From Desulfuromonadales bacterium (GTDB lineage: Bacteria > Desulfobacterota > Desulfuromonadia > Desulfuromonadales > JAGXHI01): a DNA stretch of 64,000 bases. How positions within the stretch are numbered: the stretch's first letter is position 1; every line of letters begins with the position of its first letter. Made by a program: the position numbers and the translations under genes. The notes below the pieces were generated by a model. It made no database searches. It saw nothing but the letters and a program-made list of their open reading frames with translations, and was not told the DNA's origin. The DNA is taken from contig JAGXHI010000068.1 in assembly GCA_024636295.1 (NCBI GenBank), positions 1 to 64,000 of the forward strand. Reading direction: 5' to 3'. Positions 1 through 9,315 of this stretch are shown here, one piece after another.

Positions 1-41
1 AAACCCAGGTCGAGGAATTTGATTACAAACTCAGATAACCG

Positions 42-101
42 TGTTGAGTGTCAGCGATGTCGTGGCACTAAAATCCGTTAGCGATGTACTGGCACTCAAC
101 A
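42..101. repeat. Inverted repeat (TGTTGAGTG...CACTCAACA) enclosing two 19-bp direct repeats; possible IS end remnant
   Basis: tgttgagtg 42-50 vs cactcaaca 93-101; direct repeats tcagcgatgtcgtggcact 51-69 and ttagcgatgtactggcact 78-96 (16/19 identical). Confidence 0.6.
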
Positions 102-164
102 TCTTATTATTAAAATCTTCTGCCTTGACTTTTCAATCCTCAGATGGATTTATGGACACAGTAT

Positions 165-247
165 CCTCTCCGATAAGAGCAAAACCGGGGCAACCCGATG
201 ACACAGAGCAACGGGTCCCACGTGGATAGCCGAGCCGCCGAAGAGAG
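165..247 (+). ncRNA. GEMM-I family riboswitch, predicted GEMM-Ib (cGAMP-type), copy 1
   Basis: AAGAGCAAAACCGGGGCAACCCGaTGACaCAGAGCaACGGgTCC...AGCCgaGCCGCCGAAGAGAG; GNRA tetraloop GCAA on P1b; A at the Vc2 G20 position; CTCTC/GAGAG P1. Confidence 0.85.
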
Positions 248-249
248 CC

Positions 250-816
250 ATGACGTCCTTCGACCCTCCCGATACCTGCGCCCCGAATCACGAGAGTTCC
301 GGCCTGGATGCCGAAACATTCGGCTTCTTTGTCGCGACCCACCAGAACAGGATCTTCCGTTTCATCCTGAAAAGCGTTACCTGCATTGCCACGGCTGAAG
401 AGCTGACCCAGGAGACCTTTCTGGCCGCCTACCGCAGCATTTATCGGTTCAGGGGGGAATCCAGGCTTTCCACCTGGCTGACCGGAATCGCTCTCAATCT
501 TGTCCGAAACCACCTCAACCGCTCCGATGAAAAGCGGAAAGATTCTGTTTCGGAGGAGTGGCTTCTGAGCCGAATCGCGGAAAAGGATGATCCTCATCGG
601 AATTATGAGAGAAAGGAGTTTCTCACCCGTCTTCATGACGAGATATCCTCTCTGCCGGCGGAACAGAGGGAAGCCTTGATCCTGGTCTCGATGGAGGACC
701 TTTCCTATGGTGAGGCGGCGGAGGTGCTGAACATTTCCGAAGGTACGGTGAAAAGCAGGGTGTACAGGGCGAGGGAAAGGATGAGAGAACGAATGAAGGA
801 ACTTTTTCCCCGATGA
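250..816 (+). CDS. ECF-type RNA polymerase sigma-70 factor
   Basis: Sigma-70 region 2 (ELTQETFLAAYRSIYRFRGESRLSTWLTGIALNLVRNHL) and region 4 (LPAEQREALILVSMEDLSYGEAAEVLNISEGTVKSRVYRARERM). Confidence 0.93.
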   Translation: MTSFDPPDTCAPNHESSGLDAETFGFFVATHQNRIFRFILKSVTCIATAEELTQETFLAAYRSIYRFRGESRLSTWLTGIALNLVRNHLNRSDEKRKDSVSEEWLLSRIAEKDDPHRNYERKEFLTRLHDEISSLPAEQREALILVSMEDLSYGEAAEVLNISEGTVKSRVYRARERMRERMKELFPR

Positions 817-853
817 TGTCACCTATTTTCAAACACCCGACAAACGAGCGCAT

Positions 854-1687
854 ATGGCCGTGAATCCAAAAATAAGCTGCGAAGAAGCGCGGATTCTCGC
901 AAGCAGAAATCTTGACGGCGATCTTGGCCGCCAGGAGGTTTCCGATTTGTTCCTCCACATTTCCGATTGCAGCGACTGCCGGTCGGACGCCGCTGAAATG
1001 GCTTTTGTGGAATCCGCTGCGCAGGAATTGTCTCGCCTCTATTCGAACTCCGAGCTCGGTCCCCGCTTCGCGGCCGATCTGAAGAAATCCGTTCCTTCGG
1101 ACAAGGGAAACTCCCGACAAGATATCAGCCTGTTCCGACCTTTGACGGGGATACTCGCAAGGCCATCTTTCGCCGCCTTGACAGGGGCGCTGGCGAGCCT
1201 TCTTCTTTTCTTTTTTCTTTTCCCCGCGACTCATGCCCCGCAAGGTTCGACGCGGTTCTCGGTGCACCCCATTGCCTTTCATTCCGCTGAAGACACGCTG
1301 CAGTGGCATCATCGCAGGGAATTGCCTCCCGGCGAGTCGGCGCGTATGCTCGTCCGGGTCGGAAGCGAGAAGGCATACCACTTCAAACTGGAAGCCGGGC
1401 AGGAAATTTCGGAACTCGAAATCGTCCATGAAGCAGCGCAATCGGATGGCTCGAACCACCGGTTGACCTTCCGGGGCGCGCGATATGCCACTCTGGCCTT
1501 CCCCGCGCCGGGCGACGTCCTGGTGGCTCGAAACATGGGTCGAAGTACCGTCGTTCTCAAGGCCCACACCCGTCACGCCGAGAATGTCACGCTCACCAGA
1601 AGCGGATTTTCGCCGGTCCAACGATTTTTTTCGGAACTTCTGGCCGTCAACCGTTACTCAAGAGGTAGACAGGAACCCTGTTATTGA
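854..1687 (+). CDS. Anti-sigma factor-like membrane protein with N-terminal zinc-finger (HxxxCxxC) motif
   Basis: HISDCSDCRSDA motif, central TM segment ALTGALASLLLFFFLFPATHA, adjacent to the ECF sigma gene. Confidence 0.75.
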   Translation: MAVNPKISCEEARILASRNLDGDLGRQEVSDLFLHISDCSDCRSDAAEMAFVESAAQELSRLYSNSELGPRFAADLKKSVPSDKGNSRQDISLFRPLTGILARPSFAALTGALASLLLFFFLFPATHAPQGSTRFSVHPIAFHSAEDTLQWHHRRELPPGESARMLVRVGSEKAYHFKLEAGQEISELEIVHEAAQSDGSNHRLTFRGARYATLAFPAPGDVLVARNMGRSTVVLKAHTRHAENVTLTRSGFSPVQRFFSELLAVNRYSRGRQEPCY

Positions 1688-1759
1688 ACCGGGCGGGCAA
1701 ATACCTCTAGGATTGAAATATTCGTCCTAGACCTTCAAAAGAAGGGATGGACCATCTTT

Positions 1760-1842
1760 CCTCTCCGATAAGAGCAAAACCGGGGCAACCCGGTGACGCA
1801 GAGCCACGGATCCCATGGGGACAGCCGGGCCGCCGAAGAGAG
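1760..1842 (+). ncRNA. GEMM-I family riboswitch, predicted GEMM-Ib (cGAMP-type), copy 2
   Basis: CTCTCCGATAAGAGCAAAACCGGGGCAACCCGGTGACGCAGAGCCACGGATCCCATGGGGACAGCCGGGCCGCCGAAGAGAG; gapless alignment to Vc2 core gives A18-G19-A20-G21-C22 and A47. Confidence 0.88.
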
Positions 1843-1872
1843 CAAATGAAAAGAGCCGCTGTACAAATCGTG

Positions 1873-1918
1873 AAGCTGCCAGTGCCGAATTCGTTTTTTC
1901 GGCGTGCGCAGCTTTTTT
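1873..1918 (+). terminator. Intrinsic terminator in riboswitch leader (expression platform)
   Basis: AAGCTGC-cagt-GCCGAA-loop-TTCGGC-gtgc-GCAGCTT followed by TTTTTT. Confidence 0.8.
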
Positions 1919-1988
1919 ATTTCTGGGATTTCGTTTCACATCCCAAGCGACTTTGCCATCCGGCATGCAATGGAAAGGAGGCTCAACG

Positions 1989-4900
1989 ATGAGCAGGAAA
2001 GAAAAAAAGAGCATTCTTCAAAAACCGATGTCCCGGCGGGACTTCAACACCCGGGCCCTTGGTGCGAGCCTGACGGTGGGTTTGAGTGGTCTGTTCTCAG
2101 GGTCGCTGCTGACGGGATGCGGCGACGGCAATGAAGGCCATACACGGGGCGATAAAACCAAGGATCTCCATTTCGATCTCTCCCACCTGGACCAGTCCCA
2201 TGACTACGCCATACGGGTTGCCGGAACGGAATACGCCCTCACCAAGCACACCCCCCAGACAGTGACGGAACATCGCCAGATTAACCCCAGCCTCACAAAT
2301 ATCTCCGAAGACCGGTTCACGCATTTCATCACGGACATTGCTCTGCCCGCCAACGCGGTAAGGCTCATCGAAATACGAGAACTGCCCGACACCTCCGGCG
2401 GGGCGCACGGAGTCGTCGGTGTTTTCATCCATCATCCCGGACAAAAAATTTCTCCGCGCTTGCGCGCCACCGGTCTTTCGAAACTCGCCGCGACGGATAC
2501 CACGAACCCGACGTCGGAAGACAGCTTCGACGCGGATCATATCGACTCGCCAAACGAAGCTGCGAAGGCGATCATCTTTCACCATCCCGAACTCTTGAAG
2601 GTCGACTCCGATCTGGCCCTGAAGATCTGGGCGCACATTGAATACCTGGATGAAGTAAACGATCTCGCAACCTCGATTCACCAGCAGGGTCGGGCGACCA
2701 CGACCGGGGGCTGGGCGACATTGGAACCCGCCGAAAACGCCGACGGAAGCACCGCCACCGACGCGGATGGGAACACTCTTTACCACTATGTTCTGTCCGA
2801 CCAGACGAAAAGGGATGCCGCGCCCGCACTGAAAAAAGCGATTCGGAACGTCAAGGCCGACGACAGTCTTAAAGGAACCGCCTGGGAGGTGAACGAAGGC
2901 GTGACCTCCATCGATCAAAGCCCGGCACCGGCGGCGGCGAAATCGAGTTGGGCCTACAAGGGTAACTCCCCCGCCGGGATCAAGCTCAGTCTCAAGAACG
3001 CATCCTCCCAATATGGGATTAAAACGACCATTTCCGACTTTGACGAGACCGCCAGTACGCTCACTCTGGTTTCGAAAAACAACTACCTGCGCCACGCTTC
3101 ACTTTACTTTCAACTTCTGGACAGCGACGGGAACTCCATTGACCTTTTGGATTACAGGTCCCTGACCGAACTTCTGCTTGATAATCTGGATGAGAACAAG
3201 TACTACATCGGCCTGATCGCCCCGGAACTGACCGCTTTCGGCATTCCCGTCTATGGGCCGGAGACGGAGAGTACCATCACCATACCCGCGGGCGTCCCGT
3301 TCAGTTCCGTGAAAATCCTCTATGGCAGCCTCGGGATATCGGGATATTCCGGTGAAGCTCTCCTCGGCATTCTCGCCACGGCCGTCCTCGAATACATCAT
3401 CCCCGGCTGGACCCTTGTCTCCGGCATAGGCGACCTGAACAAGGATCTCGACAAAAAGGAGAAGGAAAAAACCATAAAAGATTCGGTCATCGCCATTCTG
3501 AAGGGATTGAACAATGCCAACGCCATAAAAACCGACATCGAGGAGTCGCTTCATGGCGATGACACCAAGGCCGCCCTCGTCAAACTGGCGAAAAAGCTGT
3601 ATTCGATCATTCCGAAGGAAACAAAGAAAGATCTGGAAATGCTGTTCCTCGAACAAATGGTCGAAACCCGTCTTGAATTCGCCGTCCCGTTCGTGGGCTG
3701 GGCCATGGAGGTGGCCAGTATCGTCGGCACCGCCGCGGAATTGGCGGAAACGACCATCGAATGTCTCTGCTCCCCCTTCGTCTTCGCCGACGAAATCACC
3801 TTCAACCGAGATATCGCGGTCACTATTGATCACGCCGAGCACGACATCGCCTTTCCGGCGACGGCCGCGAACTACAAGGTTTCGCTCTACCTCGATGAAG
3901 CCCTGACGGACCATTACATCGAAAGGGACCTTCCCGCCGGCGGCAGCAGCGGACCCATCACCGAAAACTTCACCGGAATCCCCACGGGAGGCAAGATCAA
4001 GGCGGTGGTTGCCTTCTATTCCGCTGACGGCACCAAGGTCGCCCACGGGGACACGGGCGACGTGGACAACAATCTGAACACTCCTTTGCCGGAGATTACG
4101 GTCAAGAACGACCTGGTTCCCCTGACCTCCTCCACCACCTACGCGCACCAGGCCAAGCTGGGGTACGAGGGGGGCGGGTATACCTGGCAGGCCACCGACG
4201 TCGCGCCAACCGCGACGCTGAACGCCCTGAGCCACGGCACCATCGGAGGCCACCTGGGCGCCCTGGAGGGGATCACCTACCACCAGGACACCGGCGCCAT
4301 CGGCTATGCCTGGCAGGCCGCCGGCGGCAATATCAGTGAACTCGACACAGGAATCGCGTACACGCAACTCCATCTGATCCAGGGCGTTTCGGCCCTTCCC
4401 GAAAACCCGGAAGGCGGACTCCAGACGATCAGCGGCGGCTTCCGGAACCCTGCGGCCATCGTCTACGACCTGATGCGGTCTCAGAAAGTCGGGTTTTATA
4501 TCGATTCGCGAGATTTGTCGAAAAACCACCTGCGGGGGATCGACCTGGCCGAGGCGGGCGCCATCACTCCAGACGACGGTCTGAGCTACGGCTACTTCAC
4601 CCAGACATTGGACGCCCTGATCGTCTATAAAAATATCGCCGTGGGCGCCAACTGGTTGAACAGCAAACTCGAAATCCTGCGTCTGCCATCCAGCCCGACT
4701 CCGGATGAAAACGCCGTCCCCGCCTCCCCCCTCAGCGGAAAAGGGATCCGGGAGGGACTCCTGCACGGTCCCATCGCCCTCGCCGTCAGTCCCAAGGGGA
4801 CGCTGCTCGTTCTGGAAACAGTCAACAACCGGGTCCAGGCTCTCGATCTGTACGGCAACCCTGATCAAAAAGCATTCAAAGGGCAAACGACCTGTTTCAT

Positions 4901-5183
4901 GCCCCTTCGTGAGCAAAGCGCACCCGTCACCTACCTGGACCTCAGCGTCGAGTACAGAGGGTATCTCTATGTCCACTACTATCTGAACAACGGCACGAAC
5001 CCCGCCGATTACTATGTCGATATCTACACCCCCGACGGCAAGTACCTGACCCGGACGCGCGGGGTCGCGGCCGCCAAGCTGACGGTCGATCTGTGGCGTA
5101 CTATGTACACCCTCAATTACGAAAAGATCGCGGGCCATTTTTCCGTCGAGCCTTCCATCAGCAAATGGATTCCGTCCACCTGA
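1989..5183 (+). CDS. Large Tat-type lipoprotein with NHL-like C-terminal segment, hypothetical
   Basis: SD AAGGAGG before ATG 1989; twin-arginine SRRDFNTRALGASLTVGLSGLFSGSLLTGC lipobox; C-terminal LAVSPKGTLLVLETVNNRVQALDLYGNP. Confidence 0.8.
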   Translation: MSRKEKKSILQKPMSRRDFNTRALGASLTVGLSGLFSGSLLTGCGDGNEGHTRGDKTKDLHFDLSHLDQSHDYAIRVAGTEYALTKHTPQTVTEHRQINPSLTNISEDRFTHFITDIALPANAVRLIEIRELPDTSGGAHGVVGVFIHHPGQKISPRLRATGLSKLAATDTTNPTSEDSFDADHIDSPNEAAKAIIFHHPELLKVDSDLALKIWAHIEYLDEVNDLATSIHQQGRATTTGGWATLEPAENADGSTATDADGNTLYHYVLSDQTKRDAAPALKKAIRNVKADDSLKGTAWEVNEGVTSIDQSPAPAAAKSSWAYKGNSPAGIKLSLKNASSQYGIKTTISDFDETASTLTLVSKNNYLRHASLYFQLLDSDGNSIDLLDYRSLTELLLDNLDENKYYIGLIAPELTAFGIPVYGPETESTITIPAGVPFSSVKILYGSLGISGYSGEALLGILATAVLEYIIPGWTLVSGIGDLNKDLDKKEKEKTIKDSVIAILKGLNNANAIKTDIEESLHGDDTKAALVKLAKKLYSIIPKETKKDLEMLFLEQMVETRLEFAVPFVGWAMEVASIVGTAAELAETTIECLCSPFVFADEITFNRDIAVTIDHAEHDIAFPATAANYKVSLYLDEALTDHYIERDLPAGGSSGPITENFTGIPTGGKIKAVVAFYSADGTKVAHGDTGDVDNNLNTPLPEITVKNDLVPLTSSTTYAHQAKLGYEGGGYTWQATDVAPTATLNALSHGTIGGHLGALEGITYHQDTGAIGYAWQAAGGNISELDTGIAYTQLHLIQGVSALPENPEGGLQTISGGFRNPAAIVYDLMRSQKVGFYIDSRDLSKNHLRGIDLAEAGAITPDDGLSYGYFTQTLDALIVYKNIAVGANWLNSKLEILRLPSSPTPDENAVPASPLSGKGIREGLLHGPIALAVSPKGTLLVLETVNNRVQALDLYGNPDQKAFKGQTTCFMPLREQSAPVTYLDLSVEYRGYLYVHYYLNNGTNPADYYVDIYTPDGKYLTRTRGVAAAKLTVDLWRTMYTLNYEKIAGHFSVEPSISKWIPST

Positions 5184-5229
5184 TGTTTTCTTCTGCATCC
5201 GAGGACACTACATTAGAGAGGAACTCCAA

Positions 5230-8067
5230 ATGATATATACGTTACGCCCTTCAATTTATTTCTGCACTTTTGCACTGCTCACTCTTCTGACCGCCTGCGG
5301 CGATGGCGGAGACGGCAACCTGGACCAGGGTCATATCGTCGATCTGCAGGGCGCCCACCTGCTCCAGGAGCAGCACCTCGCGGGAAACCCTGGACTGCGG
5401 GTTCGGCCCCACCATACAGTGGCGCTGAACCTCGAGTCCGACACCAGCCACGAGGGGGACAGCGGTGGCGTGGGCTACGACATCGTCCCCTACGAGATCC
5501 TCTCGGCGGGGTGGTTCTCCTTCTGCGTGGGGGACGACGACGGAGAGGATCATTACACCGTGCTGAGGAACGAGGCAGGCCTGCAGATCGCGACCTGGAG
5601 AGCGTCGGACGCGACCTGCGAACCGGTGCGCCTTGAAGCCGGAAGCTACGACCTGGAGGTGCATCACGGGGGGAAGGGACAGCCCGACGACAAACCGGAC
5701 ATGTTGTTCATAGCGCCCCAGGCGGTGCGGTACGCGGAACTCTCAAGCGGCATCGTCGCCCGTGCGAGCGCTCCGCCTCAGTTGGGCGGGATGTACGAAG
5801 TCACCGTTCCAAGGGCGGCAACGGTATTGGACCTCCTGTCGGACCAACCCGATGAAGGCTGGGTGTTGAACAAGGTCGCGGATGCGTCCGCGAGCGGCAC
5901 TCCGGACTCGGACAGCATACTCGAAGTTCTCGATGGCGACACCGTTCGCTTCTCCTCCCTCTCCACCGGATCCTTTGATCGAGAGAAAAGCCTGCTTTAC
6001 CCGAGAATACCCGGAACCGACAACACCGTTGCCCGGTTTACCATCGGAACGCCCGACCCCGCATCGACGGGAGGCTGGCTGTCCACGGGAAATCACCGAT
6101 ACCCCGTCCGCCGCTATGAGGCTTACGGTGCCTCTGTGAGAAAAATGACGGGCGGCGGTCATTGGGTCACCGATTATTATGGCCATGCTCTCGGGGCGGG
6201 AGATACGCCCGTCGACTTCAAATTGAATTTAAATGCGACACAGGGGAATGCTTTCCGGTTGAGCCAATCGGGCAATTCCTACAGCTGGATTTACGACGGA
6301 GACGAATATCTCTGGTTGTTTTCTGACCAATACGGTCTTCCGTCAAAAGCCCTCGCCAAACATGAGGTTTATCCTTCCCATCGGATCGGTGTTACGCAGG
6401 GGCAGGAGCTGCCAAAGCTTTTTCCGGAAGAGGTGGCGCTGTTCGACAAATGCTACGATCCGAGCACGGGCTTCCCCGAAGGAACCCGATATATGACCAC
6501 GGCCAGCAGGGAGAACCTCGGCGCCATATGGACAGGCCTTTTCCCTGACCAACCCGGGGTCCACACGATCGTCTCGCCTGCGGAATCCAGGGCCTTTCTC
6601 TACTCGAACCCCAGCTTCCAGGGGGATTTCCTGTCCGTCACAAGCCCCTATTCCGGGCAAGATGTGCTCGCAACCTGTTCCAACAGCACGATCCTTTCAG
6701 AGGGGACAGCTCAATCCATTGATGTACAATCGAACGAAAACAATATTTCTCACCAGGAGTACGAGCACCAGATTCTGGTCCAAAGCAATGTATGCGTTGG
6801 ATGTGATCTGAAAGGTTTCGATGGTTCGGGGAACGATCTCTCCGGTTCGGATTTCAACCATGCCGACCTGTCCGGGGCCAAATTCGCCGGTGCCGACCTC
6901 TCCGACGCGGTGCTCAGCTATGCCAACCTTGACCAGGCGGACCTTTCGGATACCAACCTGGAAGGGGCCGAAATTACCGGAGCCTTGCTGACATCAACCG
7001 ATCTCACGACCACCAGGAGTCTTCTGGCCACCCAGGTACAGGTTGATTCCACCACCAATCTTCCCGTCCGTCGTCCCTCTCTCGCTTCGTCGGCCGTGGC
7101 CGGAAGCCTGTCGAGCCGGCAAAGTCAATGGACGGTGTTCCATCTCGAAGGGACGACAATGAACGATTGGGTCCTCAGCGACGTTGAACTTCCCGATTTT
7201 TCCTGGTCCGGAGTCATCGCCAAAGGCGCCCGATTCACGAACGTCACCATGACCGAAGGGGATCTGTCCGACGCCGATCTGTCCGGCGCCCTTTTCGATA
7301 ATGTCTCCTTCACCGGCGTCGATTTTTCCCGGTCCAACCTCCAGAGCGCCGCAATGGACGACAGCATTTTCAATCAATCCTCCTTTTACAAAGTCGATCT
7401 GACGGGTGTGTCCGCAAAAAGCGCACAATTCCGAAGCACCAGGATGCAATACGCCAATTTATCGGACGCCGATTTCTCCGATGCCATTTTCTCCATCGAA
7501 ACGTCTGGGGACCAGTTGACGCAACTGGACTTCGCTTATCTGAACGGCACCAATCTCACGGGCGCGGATCTGAGCGGGGTCCACGCCTCCTCTCTGCAGT
7601 GCTACAAAGCCACCCTTACCGACGTGAATTTTTCGTACGCCAATCTGAGCAATGCCAATCTGGCAGGGATCACGCTCGCGGGAAATTCAGCCAGTGCATC
7701 GCAAGCCGTCCTCGATAGCGCCGTCCTGACCAATTCCATCCTGGATGGCGTGGACCTCACCGGGGCCAGCCTGGTCAGCTCACACCTGGAGGGAGCCAGC
7801 TTTACCGGCGCCACCCTCTATGGCGCGAAACTGACGAATGCCGCCCTCTCTTCCGATTCCGGCACTTACGCCATCACCCTGTTGGATTACGTGAACGAGG
7901 CGGGAACCGACAAGACCCTGGCCTATGGGATGACGACTCTCCCTTCCTCTGCAACGGACGGGAATACGGCCTGCCCCTCGGGCGAACCGGGCCCCTGTGA
8001 GGGAAACAAAATGATCCCCCTGGCGCCTCCCCCGAAGCCGAAACCCGTGGATAATGACCACTGGTGA
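5230..8067 (+). CDS. Pentapeptide-repeat lipoprotein
   Basis: Lipobox LLTACGDGG; many A(D/N)LSxx units (ADLSGAKFAGADLSDAVLSYANLDQADLSDTNLEGAEI...). Confidence 0.85.
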   Translation: MIYTLRPSIYFCTFALLTLLTACGDGGDGNLDQGHIVDLQGAHLLQEQHLAGNPGLRVRPHHTVALNLESDTSHEGDSGGVGYDIVPYEILSAGWFSFCVGDDDGEDHYTVLRNEAGLQIATWRASDATCEPVRLEAGSYDLEVHHGGKGQPDDKPDMLFIAPQAVRYAELSSGIVARASAPPQLGGMYEVTVPRAATVLDLLSDQPDEGWVLNKVADASASGTPDSDSILEVLDGDTVRFSSLSTGSFDREKSLLYPRIPGTDNTVARFTIGTPDPASTGGWLSTGNHRYPVRRYEAYGASVRKMTGGGHWVTDYYGHALGAGDTPVDFKLNLNATQGNAFRLSQSGNSYSWIYDGDEYLWLFSDQYGLPSKALAKHEVYPSHRIGVTQGQELPKLFPEEVALFDKCYDPSTGFPEGTRYMTTASRENLGAIWTGLFPDQPGVHTIVSPAESRAFLYSNPSFQGDFLSVTSPYSGQDVLATCSNSTILSEGTAQSIDVQSNENNISHQEYEHQILVQSNVCVGCDLKGFDGSGNDLSGSDFNHADLSGAKFAGADLSDAVLSYANLDQADLSDTNLEGAEITGALLTSTDLTTTRSLLATQVQVDSTTNLPVRRPSLASSAVAGSLSSRQSQWTVFHLEGTTMNDWVLSDVELPDFSWSGVIAKGARFTNVTMTEGDLSDADLSGALFDNVSFTGVDFSRSNLQSAAMDDSIFNQSSFYKVDLTGVSAKSAQFRSTRMQYANLSDADFSDAIFSIETSGDQLTQLDFAYLNGTNLTGADLSGVHASSLQCYKATLTDVNFSYANLSNANLAGITLAGNSASASQAVLDSAVLTNSILDGVDLTGASLVSSHLEGASFTGATLYGAKLTNAALSSDSGTYAITLLDYVNEAGTDKTLAYGMTTLPSSATDGNTACPSGEPGPCEGNKMIPLAPPPKPKPVDNDHW

Positions 8068-8238
8068 TTCAGGCAAAGCCTCAAAAGGATCAACCTGCTA
8101 CGCTCCGGCGGAGGCGAATACATCCTGCGGGCGTGCTCCGCTGCCCCTCCCTCTCAAGGCTCACGAAATGGCACGAGAATTTGGTCTGCCGACGAAGCAG
8201 CATCCCGAAACGGATTTTCATAACGAAGGAGGCTTGTC

Positions 8239-9021
8239 ATGGAACTGAATGAATCAATTTCCGCGGTCATCACCGGAGGCGCATCGGGCCTGGGCGAGGC
8301 GACCGCTCGTGCGCTCGCAGGGCAGGGCGTCAAAGTCGCCCTCTTTGACCTGCAAAAGGAAAAGGGGGAGAAGGTCGCCGCCGAGATCGGCGCCGTCTTC
8401 CGCGAGGTCGATGTCACCGACGAGGAGAGCGTCAAAGAGGGCTTTGCCAGAGCTCGTGCGGTAAATGGCCAGGAGCGGATACTGATCAACTGCGCCGGTA
8501 CCGGTAAAGCGGGCAAGACTGCTTCGCGCGACAAGACGACCGGGGAAATCAGCCACTATCCGACGGAAGATTTTGAGCGCATCCTTCAGATCAACCTGAT
8601 CGGCACTTTTCGCTGTATCGCTCTGAGCTCAGCAGGGATGCTGACCCTCCCTGCCCTGCCGGACGGCGAACGCGGAGCCATCGTAAATACCGCTTCTGTT
8701 GCCGCCCAGGACGGCCAGATCGGCCAGGTGGCATATTCCGCTTCGAAAGCGGGAATCAACGGCATCACGCTGGTCGTCGCGCGCGATCTTGCCAGGGAAG
8801 GGATCCGGTGCAACACCATCATGCCCGGACTCTTCGACACGCCTTTGCTGGCGAGCTTGCCGGACCATGTCAAAGCGGCCCTCGGAGCACAGGTGCCGTG
8901 CCCGTCACGACTCGGCAATCCGCCGGAATTCGCATCACTCGCCCTGGAAATGATCAGAAACGGCTATCTGAACGGCGAATGCGTGCGTCTCGATGGCGCG
9001 ATCCGCATGGCGCCCCGATGA
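8239..9021 (+). CDS. SDR-family NAD(P)-dependent oxidoreductase (3-hydroxyacyl-CoA dehydrogenase-like)
   Basis: GGASGLGEATARAL Rossmann motif, NCAG, YSASKAG active site. Confidence 0.92.
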   Translation: MELNESISAVITGGASGLGEATARALAGQGVKVALFDLQKEKGEKVAAEIGAVFREVDVTDEESVKEGFARARAVNGQERILINCAGTGKAGKTASRDKTTGEISHYPTEDFERILQINLIGTFRCIALSSAGMLTLPALPDGERGAIVNTASVAAQDGQIGQVAYSASKAGINGITLVVARDLAREGIRCNTIMPGLFDTPLLASLPDHVKAALGAQVPCPSRLGNPPEFASLALEMIRNGYLNGECVRLDGAIRMAPR

Positions 9022-9315
9022 TTTCAGCCGCTTCCCTTGATCTCCCGAGATCCTCCGGCAGCTCAACCGAAGAAAGGAAGCCGGAAGTTCCGTTCTGTCC
9101 AAATCTGGGCGATGGACGAAAATGATGACAGCGGCCCCCCTCCTTTGAATTCGGTGGACGCAATCGGCGCATGCGATGATCTGCTTGCCCGATCTCGAGC
9201 CTGACAGGATGCTTCACTTTTCTTCACATTCCCGACAACATTGCGAAACAGAAGAATGGCACCATGGCGTCCAATCAAAAGGGGAATTCTCCCCGGCCGA
9301 AAAAGGAGATTACCA

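Noticed and set aside
1815-1988. N-terminal extension of the Tat lipoprotein ORF
   Set aside because: Extension overlaps aptamer and terminator; strong SD plus twin-Arg signal support start at 1989
1846-1992. 48-codon ORF after riboswitch copy 2 (MKRAAVQIVKLPVPN...) overlapping the next start by ATGA
   Set aside because: It runs straight through the terminator hairpin and T-tract and its only SD is in the aptamer P1 strand; the hairpin explains the sequence better, though a leader peptide is not excluded
3099-5198. 699-aa minus-strand ORF opposite the Tat lipoprotein
   Set aside because: Antisense shadow; no RBS or domain; plus strand has SD, Tat signal and lipobox
8165-8190. TGGCACG resembling a sigma-54 -24 element upstream of the SDR gene
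   Set aside because: No GC at the required N10 spacing
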